From AR5 sp041497115 (GTDB lineage Bacteria > Methylomirabilota > Methylomirabilia > Rokubacteriales > CSP1-6), in assembly GCA_041497115.1 (NCBI GenBank), contig JBGQFW010000008.1, positions 11,449 to 75,448 on the forward strand: a stretch of 64,000 nt of DNA. Direction: 5' to 3'. Made by a program: the position numbers and the translations under genes. Each line of letters starts with the position of its first letter. Positions within the stretch are counted from its first letter, which is position 1. Positions 43,052 to 52,492 of this stretch are shown here, piece by piece. The notes beneath the pieces are model-generated. The model searched no databases. It was given only the letters and a program-made list of their open reading frames with translations, and was not told the DNA's origin.

Positions 43052-44703
43052 TGATGGCCCGGCGCGCCCGCGTCTATCCTCAGGTGATGCCGACCGCGGC
43101 CGATCTGGTGGACGGCGCGGTGGTGGTGGCGCCGGCGGCGCTCGCCGCGGGCGACGCGCTGCGGCTGGCCCGGCGCCGCGGCGTCGAGGTGGTGCGGGCG
43201 GGGACCGTCGGGTGGGCGCTCCGCGAGGATCTGGCGCGCGCCGAGAGCCTCGGCGTCGGCGATCTGGCGGTCCGTCGGCTGACCCGTCCGCTGCCCGTCG
43301 TCGCCGCACGCGCGGGCGAGATCGCCGTCCGCCGCCATCTCGCGGCGGGCGCGCCGGCGGTGGTCGTCATGGCCGGCCGCGCCCCGCTCGGCGTCGTGCG
43401 GCGGGCGCCGGCGCCCGCGCCGATCTCGATGCAGGCGCGGTTCGAGCGCTGGCTCGACGCCGACAGCCGGATGCTGCTCGCCACCGCCGGCCGGCTGGCG
43501 GCCGCCCACGGCGCCCGCGCCTGGGTGGTGGGCGGCCTGGTGCGCGACGCCTGGCTCGGGCGCGCGCCCGCGCGCCACGACCTCGACGTCGTGGTCGAGG
43601 GCGACGCGCTGGCGGTGGCGCGGGCGCTGGCCGATACGCTGCACGGCACGCTGGTCGAGCACGAGCGGTTCCTCACCGCGTCGGTGACCCTCGCCCACGG
43701 GCGCCGGGTCGATCTCGTGACCGCGCGCTCCGAGCGATACGACGGCGAGGGCGCGCTCCCGCGCGTGATGCCCGCGGGCATCGCGCAGGACCTGCGACGG
43801 CGCGACTTCACCGTCAACGCGATGGCGGTCGAGCTCGCCTCGGGCGCCTTCACCCTCCTCGACCCGCTGGGCGGCGCCGCCGACGTCGCGCGGCGCACGC
43901 TGCGGGTCCTGCACCCGCTGTCGTTCGTCGAGGACCCCACGCGGATCTTCCGGGCCGCCCGGTACGGGGCGCGGCTGGGCTTCGCGCTCGACGCGTGGAC
44001 CGCGCGCTGTCGCGCGCTCGCGCTGGAGCTGGCGCCCTACGCCGAGCTGTCGCCGGCGCGCGTGGTCGGCGAGCTCGATCGGATCCTGGCCGACGCCGAG
44101 CCCGGCCGCGCGCTGGCGGCGCTGGCCCGGGCGGGGGCGTTCCGGCTGCTGGACCGGCGCCACCGCGCCACGCGCGGGCTCGTCACCCGGCTGCAAACGC
44201 TGCCCGCCACGCTGGCGTGGGCGCGCGGCCGCGGGCTGGTGGCGGCGGGCGCCGAGCTGGTGGCCGCGGCGCTCATTGCGGACCAGCCGCGCGACGTCGC
44301 GACGGCCGCGCTGCGCCGACTCGGCCGCGGCGGCGCGCCGCTCGAGCGCGTGCGCGAGGCGGTCGACGGCGCCGGGGCGCTGGCCGGGCGGCTGCAGGCC
44401 GCCGGCCGGCCGAGCGAGCTGGCGCGCGTCGCACGCGCGGCGGGGCCGACCGCGCTGGCCTGGCTCCACCTGGCCGGCGGCGCGCGCGCGCGGGCCCGGC
44501 TCGCGCGGCTGCCCGCGCCGGGCGCCGGCCGGCCCGCGCTGGACGGCGGCGCCGTGATCGCGCTCGGCGTCGCGCAGGGGCCGGACGTCGCCGGCGTGCT
44601 GGGCGCGCTGCGCGACGCGCGGCTCGACGGCGAAATCCGGGACCGGCAGGGGGAAATCGACTACGTTAGAACGTGGCTTCCGAACCGAAAAAAGGAGGGA
44701 TGA
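43051..44703 (+). CDS. CCA-adding-type tRNA nucleotidyltransferase / poly(A) polymerase family protein
   Basis: This 550-residue protein has two parts. Residues 1-130 are a poorly conserved, CBS-like or unknown domain (VVVAPAALAAGDALRLARRRG, GDLAVRRLTRPLPVVAARAGEI). From about 140 it has the class II nucleotidyltransferase head: ARAWVVGGLVRDAWLG, HDLDVVVEGDALAVARAL with the DxD metal pair, RRRDFTVNAMAVEL, a neck with FVEDPTRIFRAARYGARLGFALD and a helical tail. The tail lacks a recognisable HD motif. ATG 43051 overlaps the xer stop; ATG 43087 is an alternative behind a TATCCT box. Confidence 0.83.
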   Translation: MMARRARVYPQVMPTAADLVDGAVVVAPAALAAGDALRLARRRGVEVVRAGTVGWALREDLARAESLGVGDLAVRRLTRPLPVVAARAGEIAVRRHLAAGAPAVVVMAGRAPLGVVRRAPAPAPISMQARFERWLDADSRMLLATAGRLAAAHGARAWVVGGLVRDAWLGRAPARHDLDVVVEGDALAVARALADTLHGTLVEHERFLTASVTLAHGRRVDLVTARSERYDGEGALPRVMPAGIAQDLRRRDFTVNAMAVELASGAFTLLDPLGGAADVARRTLRVLHPLSFVEDPTRIFRAARYGARLGFALDAWTARCRALALELAPYAELSPARVVGELDRILADAEPGRALAALARAGAFRLLDRRHRATRGLVTRLQTLPATLAWARGRGLVAAGAELVAAALIADQPRDVATAALRRLGRGGAPLERVREAVDGAGALAGRLQAAGRPSELARVARAAGPTALAWLHLAGGARARARLARLPAPGAGRPALDGGAVIALGVAQGPDVAGVLGALRDARLDGEIRDRQGEIDYVRTWLPNRKKEG

Positions 44704-44704
44704 C

Positions 44705-46305
<1,601 letters not shown>

Positions 46306-46309
<4 letters not shown>

Positions 46310-47154
46310 CGGCGACCCGCGCCGTCCGCGTCGGGCCGCTCACGATCGGCGGCGGGGCGCCGCTGGTGTTGATCGGCGGGCCGTGCGCGATCGAGGACGA
46401 GCGGCACGCGCTCATGACCGCCGAGCGGCTCGCCGCGATCGCCGCCGACCGGCGCGTGCCGTTCATCTACAAGTCGTCCTACGACAAGGCCAACCGCTCG
46501 TCGGTCAACAGCTATCGGGGGCCCGGGCTCCTCGAGGGGCTGCGGATCTTGAAGAAGGTCCGCGACACCCTGCGGCTGCCGGTCCTGTCCGACGTCCACC
46601 AGGTCTCGGAGGTGGATCCGGCCGCCGAGGTCCTCGACGTGCTGCAGATCCCCGCGTTTCTCTGCCGCCAGACGGACCTCCTCCTCGCCGCCGCCGCCAC
46701 CGGCAAGCCGGTGAACGTCAAGAAGGGGCAGTTCCTCGCCCCCCGCGACATGAAGAACGTGGTCGACAAGCTGCTCTCCAAGGGCAACGAGTCGATCCTG
46801 CTCACCGAGCGCGGCGCCTCGTTCGGCTACAACAACCTCGTGGTGGATTTCCGCGGCCTCGAGCTGATGCGCGAGCTCGGCTATCCGGTCGTGTTCGACG
46901 CCACCCACTCGGTGCAGCTGCCGGGCGGGGCCGGCGACCGCTCGGGCGGCGAGCGCCGCTACGTGCAGGGGCTGGCGCGGGCGGCGGTGGCGTTCGGCGT
47001 GGACGCGCTCTTCATGGAGATGCACGAGGACCCCGACCGCACGCTCGCCGACGGCCGTCCGCTCTCCGACGGCCCCAACATGCTGCGCATCGACGACCTG
47101 CCGCGGCTGCTCGATCAGCTGCTGGCGATCCGCGCGGGGCTCGGCACGGGATGA
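46306..47154 (+). CDS. kdsA: 3-deoxy-D-manno-octulosonate 8-phosphate synthase
   Basis: This 282-residue TIM-barrel aldolase condenses PEP with arabinose 5-phosphate to KDO-8-P for lipid A core. Seen: IGGPCAIEDE (Cys27), YKSSYDKANRSSVNSYRGPG, LCRQTDLL, VKKGQFLAPRDMKN, DATHSVQLPG, LFMEMHEDP and SDGPN. The Cys in GPCAIE together with the His, Glu and Asp ligands indicates the metal-dependent class, unlike the E. coli enzyme with Asn at that place. ATG 46306 overlaps pyrG by 4 bp and the stop overlaps kdsD by 4 bp. Confidence 0.95.
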
Positions 47155-48164
47155 GCCCGACGCCGCGCCGCGACCTCCGCCGCCTGGCCGAGCGCGTCCT
47201 GCGCATCGAGGCCGAGGCGATCCTGGGGCTGGTGGCGAAGGTGGACGAGCGCTTCGAGCGCGCGGTGGAGCTGCTCCACCGCTGCGCGGGCCGCGTGATC
47301 GTCACCGGGATGGGGAAGTCCGGCCTCGTCGGCCGCAAGATCGCCGCCACGCTGGCCTCCACCGGCACGCCGGCGTTCTTCCTCCACCCGGCCGAGGGGG
47401 TGCACGGCGACATCGGGATGGTGGCCCGCACCGACGTCGTCATCGCGCTGTCGAACTCCGGCGAGACGGACGAGATGCTGGCGATCCTGCCCGCCCTCAA
47501 GCGCCTGGGCGTGCCGATCGTCCTGCTCACCGGCCACCCCAAGTCCACGCTGGCCCGCCAGTGCGAGGTCGTCCTCGACGTGAGCGTCGCGGAGGAGGCG
47601 TGCCCCATGAACCTGGCGCCGACCTCCTCCACCACGGCGGCGCTGGCGATGGGCGATGCGCTCGCCATGGCGCTGCTCGACCTGCGCGGCCTCCGCCCCG
47701 AGGACTACGCGGCGCTGCACCCGCGCGGCACGCTCGGCTGGCGCGCGCTGTTCCGCGTGGCCGACCTGATGCACGGCGGCGACACGATCCCGATGGTGGG
47801 CGCCGACGCCACGCTCCACGCCGCGGTGGAGGAGATGACGCGCGAGCGGGCGCGCTCGGCCGCCGCCGGCGAGGCGCCCCACGCCTGCGGCATGACGACC
47901 GTGGTGGACCGGGACGGCCGGCTGGTCGGCGTGATCACCGACGGCGATCTGCGCCGCCTGCACCTGCGCGGCGGTCCCTTCGACGCGCTACTGGCGGGGG
48001 ACGTCGCCACGCGCGCGCCCCTGACGATCGGCGCCGACGACCTCGCGGCCAAGGCGCTCGAGATGATGGAAGGCAGGATCACGAGCCTCGTCGTCGTGGA
48101 CGACGCCCAGCGGCCCCGCGGTGTCATCCACATGCACGATATCCTTCGCGCGAAGATCGTTTAG
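47151..48164 (+). CDS. kdsD: Arabinose-5-phosphate isomerase (KdsD/KpsF)
   Basis: This 337-residue isomerase interconverts ribulose 5-phosphate and arabinose 5-phosphate, the KdsA substrate. The N-terminal SIS domain has GRVIVTGMGKSGLVGRKIA, HPAEGVHGDIG, ALSNSGETDE and CPMNLAPTSSTTAALAMGDALA. The C-terminus is a CBS pair (VADLMHGGDTIPMVG..., GVITDGDLRR; ITSLVVVDD, GVIHMHDILRAKIV). ATG 47151 overlaps kdsA by 4 bp. The phosphatase gene kdsC, normally next, is absent before lptC. Confidence 0.95.
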   Translation: MSPTPRRDLRRLAERVLRIEAEAILGLVAKVDERFERAVELLHRCAGRVIVTGMGKSGLVGRKIAATLASTGTPAFFLHPAEGVHGDIGMVARTDVVIALSNSGETDEMLAILPALKRLGVPIVLLTGHPKSTLARQCEVVLDVSVAEEACPMNLAPTSSTTAALAMGDALAMALLDLRGLRPEDYAALHPRGTLGWRALFRVADLMHGGDTIPMVGADATLHAAVEEMTRERARSAAAGEAPHACGMTTVVDRDGRLVGVITDGDLRRLHLRGGPFDALLAGDVATRAPLTIGADDLAAKALEMMEGRITSLVVVDDAQRPRGVIHMHDILRAKIV

Positions 48165-48203
48165 GCGCTTTTCGCTTCGCCGCCGTCCAGCGGCGTGGTA
48201 GGC

Positions 48204-48219
48204 TGGTATCGAATTTGCA
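48204..48219 (+). promoter_or_regulatory. Possible sigma-54 promoter upstream of lptC
   Basis: TGG at 48204-48206 and TTGCA at 48215-48219 give the strict GG-N10-GC spacing of -24/-12 promoters (48205-48206 and 48217-48218). It lies 12 bases before the lptC ATG, so the transcript would have almost no leader. The match outside the core dinucleotides is partial and no activator site is seen. The operon downstream includes rpoN itself. Confidence 0.35.
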
Positions 48220-48230
48220 CGGGACTGTCA

Positions 48231-48782
48231 ATGCGTACCCTGGCACGCGTGATTCTCGTCGTCGTCGCGGTCTTCGTGGTGGGCGTGACCACGACGCTCG
48301 TCGTCCGCAGCCGGTCCGCCCGGGTCGAGCCGACCGGCCCGGCGCCCTCGACCGCCGATCTGCAGATCAAGCAGGTGGACCTCGAGGAGGAGGGGGAGGG
48401 GGTACGCTGGCGGCTCAAGGCCGACCAGGCCCTCATGTACGACGAGGCCGGCTACACCGACCTCCGCAAGCTGACCGCCATCATCTACCAGCGCGATCGC
48501 ACGTGGACGATCGTGGGCGACGAGGGGCGGCTCGAGCGCGCGACCAACAACGTCGAGGTGCGGAAGAACGTGGTGGTCGTCTCCGACGACGGCCTGCAGC
48601 TGGAGACGACGATCCTGTACTGGAATGCCGCGAACAAGCGCCTCTGGACCGATGCGCCGGTGACCCTGTCCAAGGCCGGATCGGTGGTGCTCGGGACCTC
48701 GCTGGACGTGCTGATGACGGAGGAGGCGACCACCGTGGGCGGCCGCGTGCGGGCGACGTTCGTGACAGGCAAGGGCCGGTGA
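48231..48782 (+). CDS. lptC: LPS export protein LptC
   Basis: This 183-residue bitopic inner-membrane protein links the LptBFG transporter to the periplasmic LptA bridge. There is one N-terminal membrane helix (about residues 6-25, RVILVVVAVFVVGVTTTLVV), then a beta-jellyroll-like domain (VRWRLKADQALMYDEAGYTDLRKLTAIIY; TWTIVGDEGRLERATNNVEV; KNVVVVSDDGLQLETTILYWN). The gene order lptC-lptA-lptB-rpoN supports it. ATG 48231 is the start. The stop overlaps the lptA GTG by 4 bp. Confidence 0.9.
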   Translation: MRTLARVILVVVAVFVVGVTTTLVVRSRSARVEPTGPAPSTADLQIKQVDLEEEGEGVRWRLKADQALMYDEAGYTDLRKLTAIIYQRDRTWTIVGDEGRLERATNNVEVRKNVVVVSDDGLQLETTILYWNAANKRLWTDAPVTLSKAGSVVLGTSLDVLMTEEATTVGGRVRATFVTGKGR

Positions 48783-49378
48783 GGCGCCGGGTGGCCGCCC
48801 TCACGCTCGCCGCGTTGACGATGGCCGGGACGGCCGCCGCCCAGCCGCGCCCGGCGGCGCCGCCCGCCGCCGGGGGCAGGCCGGCCGCCGGCGACAAGCC
48901 GGCCGCCGGCAAGACCGCCAAGGACGATCGCAACCAGCCCGTCACCGTCGACTCCGACAAGATGGAGCGCTTCGGCAAGGAGGGGCTGGTCATCTTCACC
49001 GGCAAGGTGGTCTCGCGGTACAACAACAACGTGCAGTACGCCGACCGCATGGAGGTCTATCTCGACGAGAAGGGCGACAAGATCTTGAGAACGGTGTCCA
49101 CCGGCAACGTGCGCCTCATCACCAGCGATTGCCGCACCGGCACCGCGCGGCGCGCCGAGTATTACGACCTCGAGCAGCGGATCGTGCTGATCGGCAACGC
49201 CCGCGTGTGGCAGGAGGACAACGTCGTCAGCGGCGAGACCATCACGATCTACATCTCCCAGGACCGCTCGGTGGTGGAGGCCGGAAAGCAGGAGCGCGTG
49301 AAGAGCATCTTCTACCAGCAAGCCACGAGCCCCGACGGCGCGACGGCCAAGAAGCCGGCCGCGCCGTGCGCCAACTGA
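48779..49378 (+). CDS. lptA: LPS transport periplasmic protein LptA
   Basis: This 199-residue periplasmic OstA-domain protein polymerises into the lipopolysaccharide bridge. It has a signal peptide (VRRRVAALTLAALTMAGTAAA), a Pro/Ala/Lys-rich linker, and an OstA beta-jellyroll from about residue 55: QPVTVDSDKMERFGKEGLVIFTGKVV, YADRMEVYLDEKGD and ARVWQEDNVVSGETITIYISQDR. The long linker is unusual but the order lptC-lptA-lptB is standard. GTG 48779 overlaps lptC by 4 bp. Confidence 0.9.
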   Translation: MRRRVAALTLAALTMAGTAAAQPRPAAPPAAGGRPAAGDKPAAGKTAKDDRNQPVTVDSDKMERFGKEGLVIFTGKVVSRYNNNVQYADRMEVYLDEKGDKILRTVSTGNVRLITSDCRTGTARRAEYYDLEQRIVLIGNARVWQEDNVVSGETITIYISQDRSVVEAGKQERVKSIFYQQATSPDGATAKKPAAPCAN

Positions 49379-49382
49379 CGGC

Positions 49383-50105
49383 ATGGAAGGCCTCGTCGCC
49401 CAGGGGCTGCAGAAGTGGTTCAAGCACCGCAAGGTGGTGGACAACGTCTCGCTCGACATCCATCGCGGCGAGGTGGTGGGATTGCTGGGGCCCAACGGGG
49501 CGGGCAAGACGACGTCCTTCTATATGATGGTCGGCTTGCTGGCGACGGAGGGCGGACGTATCTTCCTGGAGGGGCAGGAGATCACCTCGCTGCCCATGTA
49601 CCAGCGCTGCCGCCTGGGCGTGGGGTATCTGCCGCAGGAGTCGTCGGTGTTCAGGAAACTGACGGTGGAAGAGAACCTGCTGGCGATTCTCGAGACGCTC
49701 GACCTGACCGCCACCGCCCGGCGGCAGCGGGCGCGCGAGCTGCTGGCCGAGCTCGATCTGACGGCGCTGGCGCCGTACCCGGCCTACACGCTGTCGGGCG
49801 GCGAGCGCCGCCGACTGGAGATCACCCGGGCGCTGGTCACCAACCCCCAGTACCTGCTCCTCGACGAGCCGTTCACCGGCATCGACCCGATCGCCATCGC
49901 CGACATCCAGGAGATCATCGCGCGCCTGCGCGATCGCGGCATCGGCATCCTGATCACCGACCACAACGTCCGCGAGACGCTGGCCATCACGGACCGCGCG
50001 TACATCCTGTACGACGGCAAGATCCTCGTCTCCGGCACCGCCAGCGAGATCGCCAACAATCCGATCGCCCGGGAGATCTATCTCGGGGAGAAGTTCGCCC
50101 TGTGA
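49383..50105 (+). CDS. lptB: LPS export ABC transporter ATP-binding protein LptB
   Basis: This 240-residue ATPase powers lipopolysaccharide extraction by LptFG. Seen: Walker A GPNGAGKTT (residues 36-44), Q-loop LPQESSVFRKLTVEENL, signature LSGGERRRLEITRAL, Walker B LLLDEPFTGIDPIAI and H-loop ITDHNVRETL. The LptB-specific ITDHNVRETLAITDRAYIL segment and a C-terminal IYLGEKF are visible. It lies between lptA and rpoN, as in many proteobacteria. The fused LptF-LptG partner is at the far right of the window. Confidence 0.96.
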   Translation: MEGLVAQGLQKWFKHRKVVDNVSLDIHRGEVVGLLGPNGAGKTTSFYMMVGLLATEGGRIFLEGQEITSLPMYQRCRLGVGYLPQESSVFRKLTVEENLLAILETLDLTATARRQRARELLAELDLTALAPYPAYTLSGGERRRLEITRALVTNPQYLLLDEPFTGIDPIAIADIQEIIARLRDRGIGILITDHNVRETLAITDRAYILYDGKILVSGTASEIANNPIAREIYLGEKFAL

Positions 50106-50133
50106 GGCGCCTCACCGGAGACGGGACGTAGCC

Positions 50134-51591
50134 ATGGCGATGGAAGCGCGACTCTCGCTCCGGCAGAGCCAGCGGGTCGTCATGACCCCGCTGCTGCAGC
50201 AGGCCATCCAGCTCCTCCAGCTCTCCACGCTGGAGCTGCAGGAGGTCGTGCAGAAGGAGCTGCTGGAGAACCCGCTCCTGGAGGAGGTCGCGCCGGAGAC
50301 GGACACCGCGCCGGACGCCGCCGCCACGCCGGAGGCGCCCGCCACGCCGGCGGCGACGGAGCCGCCCCCGGTGGAGACGCCGCCCACCGCCGAGCGGCAG
50401 ACCGACGACCTGCCGTTCGACCTCAACGCGATGTTCGACGACCACGGGGGCGAGGAGCGCTCGCTGGTCGCCCAGGAGGAGCGGGAGGATCTGCCGTTCG
50501 AGAACCTCGTGCGCTCGGTGTCGTCGCTCACCGACCATCTCGACGAGCAGCTGCGCTTCGCCACCGAGGAGCCGCTGGCCCGCCGCGTCGGCACCGAGAT
50601 CATCGGCAACCTCGACGAGGACGGGTATCTCAGAGCCGAGGTGGCCGAGATCGCCCAGCGCTGCGCGACCACGGTGGAGGAGGTCGAGAAGGTCCTCGCC
50701 CTCGTGCAGTCGTTCGACCCGACCGGCGTGGCGGCCCGCACCATCCAGGAGTGCCTGCTCATCCAGCTCCGCAGCGACCCCAATCCCGACCCGGTGTCGG
50801 TGGAGATCGTCCAGGACCACTTCGACGAGCTCAGCCGCCGCCGCTACCCGGACATCGCCCGGGCGCTGAAGCAGCCCCTCGACCGCGTGATGGAGTCGGT
50901 CGAGGAGATCATGGGGCTCGAGCCCAAGCCGGGCCGGCGCTTCGGCGGCGGTGACTCGCGCTACATCGCGCCCGACGTGGTCGTCCACAAGATGGGCAGC
51001 GACTACGTGGTCGTCCTCAACGAGGACGGCATCCCGCGGCTACGCGTCAACTCGCTGTACCGCTCGCTCCTGCGCGGCTCGGGCGACGACGCCCGCGCCT
51101 ACGTCGAGCAGAAGCTCCGCTCGGCGGTGTGGCTGATCAAGTCGGTGGACCAGCGGCAGCGCACGCTGCGCAAGGTCACCCAGTCCATCGTGAAGTTCCA
51201 GCGCGACTTCCTCGACAAGGGGCTGCCGTATCTGCGACCGCTGTCCCTGCGCGACGTCGGCGAGGACATCGGGATGCACGAGTCCACGATCAGTCGAGTG
51301 ACCACGAACAAATATGTCGAGACCCCTCAGGGATTGTTCGAGCTGAAGTTCTTCTTTCATAGCGGGATCGCGTCCGGCGACGGGGAGATGGTCTCCTCCG
51401 TCTCGGTCAAGAAGATGATCCAGGATCTGCTGGCCAACGAGGACGCCACCAAGCCGCTCAGCGACCAGGAGGTGGCCCAGGTCCTCAAGGGCCGCGGCCT
51501 CACCATCGCGCGGCGCACGGTCGCCAAGTATCGCGAGGAGCTGGGCATCCTGCCGTCCCACCAGCGACGGCTGGCGCCGAAGCGGCGGTGA
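50134..51591 (+). CDS. rpoN: RNA polymerase sigma-54 factor
   Basis: This 485-residue sigma-54 has a Gln/Leu-rich region I (SLRQSQRVVMTPLLQQAIQLLQLS), an acidic Pro/Ala-rich region II (about residues 50-120), a core-binding region, the HTH region (RDVGEDIGMHESTISRVTTNKYV) and the RpoN box ARRTVAKYREELGI near the C-terminus. It directs transcription from -24/-12 promoters with AAA+ activators. ATG 50134 is the natural start. No enhancer-binding protein is encoded in the window. rapZ follows at 31 bp. Confidence 0.97.
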   Translation: MAMEARLSLRQSQRVVMTPLLQQAIQLLQLSTLELQEVVQKELLENPLLEEVAPETDTAPDAAATPEAPATPAATEPPPVETPPTAERQTDDLPFDLNAMFDDHGGEERSLVAQEEREDLPFENLVRSVSSLTDHLDEQLRFATEEPLARRVGTEIIGNLDEDGYLRAEVAEIAQRCATTVEEVEKVLALVQSFDPTGVAARTIQECLLIQLRSDPNPDPVSVEIVQDHFDELSRRRYPDIARALKQPLDRVMESVEEIMGLEPKPGRRFGGGDSRYIAPDVVVHKMGSDYVVVLNEDGIPRLRVNSLYRSLLRGSGDDARAYVEQKLRSAVWLIKSVDQRQRTLRKVTQSIVKFQRDFLDKGLPYLRPLSLRDVGEDIGMHESTISRVTTNKYVETPQGLFELKFFFHSGIASGDGEMVSSVSVKKMIQDLLANEDATKPLSDQEVAQVLKGRGLTIARRTVAKYREELGILPSHQRRLAPKRR

Positions 51592-51622
51592 GCGGCCCCG
51601 GCGCCGACGTGGCCTGACGCAC

Positions 51623-52492
51623 GTGGCCGAGCCGATCAGCTTCGTCGTGATCACCGGGCTCAGCGGCGCCGGCAAGAGCTTCGCGATCAAGTGCTTCGAG
51701 GACATGGGGTTCTTCTGCGTGGACAACCTGCCGACCACGCTGATTCCCACCTTCGCCGACCTCGTCGCCCGCTCCACCCACACGATCGACCGGGTGGCGC
51801 TCGGCGTGGACGTGCGCGAGGGCGAGTACCTCACGCACCTGCTCGACACGCTCGGCGAGCTGCGCCAGCGCGGCCACGCGGTACAGGTGCTGTTTCTGGA
51901 GGCGAGCGAGGAGGCGCTGGTGCGCCGCTACCGCGAGACGCGCCGCCGCCACCCGCTGGCGCCCGACGGCAACGTGGTGGACGGTATCCGCGCCGAGCGC
52001 AAGGCGCTCTCCACCATGCGCGAGGTCGCCGACCGGATCGTGGACACCTCCGCGCTCACCGTCCACCAGCTCAAGGAGCTGCTGCTGGAGACGTACGTGG
52101 CGCCGCGCCGGCGACCGGGGCTGGCCATCTCGCTGGTATCGTTCGGCTTCAAGCACGGGGTGCCCTTCGACGCCGATCTCGTCTTCGACGTCCGCTTCCT
52201 GCCCAACCCGCACTTCGTCGAGAGCCTGCGACCGCTCGACGGTCGTGACACGCGCGTGCGCGAGTTCATCCTCGCGCACGACGAGAGCCGGGAGCTCCTG
52301 CGGCGCCTGGAGGACTTCCTCGGCTTCGTGCTGCCCGCCTACCAGCGGGAGGGCAAGGCCTATCTCACGGTGGCGGTCGGCTGCACCGGAGGCCGCCACC
52401 GCTCGGTGGCGCTGATCGAAGAGCTGAAGGCGTTCGTGGGCCGCCTGGGCCTGGACACCACCGTGGTGCACCGGGACATGGATCGCGAGTGA
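51623..52492 (+). CDS. rapZ: RNase adapter protein RapZ
   Basis: This 289-residue protein has P-loop GLSGAGKS (residues 12-19), the FEDMGFFCVDNLP motif, the middle FLEASEEALVRRYRETRRRHPL, and a C-terminal domain with SFGFKHGVPFDADLVFDVRFLPNPHF and VAVGCTGGRHRSVALIEEL. In E. coli it controls glucosamine-6-phosphate synthase through small RNAs. The usual ptsN and hpf neighbours are missing here. GTG 51623 is the first start. The stop overlaps the GH57 GTG by 4 bp. Confidence 0.95.
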   Translation: MAEPISFVVITGLSGAGKSFAIKCFEDMGFFCVDNLPTTLIPTFADLVARSTHTIDRVALGVDVREGEYLTHLLDTLGELRQRGHAVQVLFLEASEEALVRRYRETRRRHPLAPDGNVVDGIRAERKALSTMREVADRIVDTSALTVHQLKELLLETYVAPRRRPGLAISLVSFGFKHGVPFDADLVFDVRFLPNPHFVESLRPLDGRDTRVREFILAHDESRELLRRLEDFLGFVLPAYQREGKAYLTVAVGCTGGRHRSVALIEELKAFVGRLGLDTTVVHRDMDRE

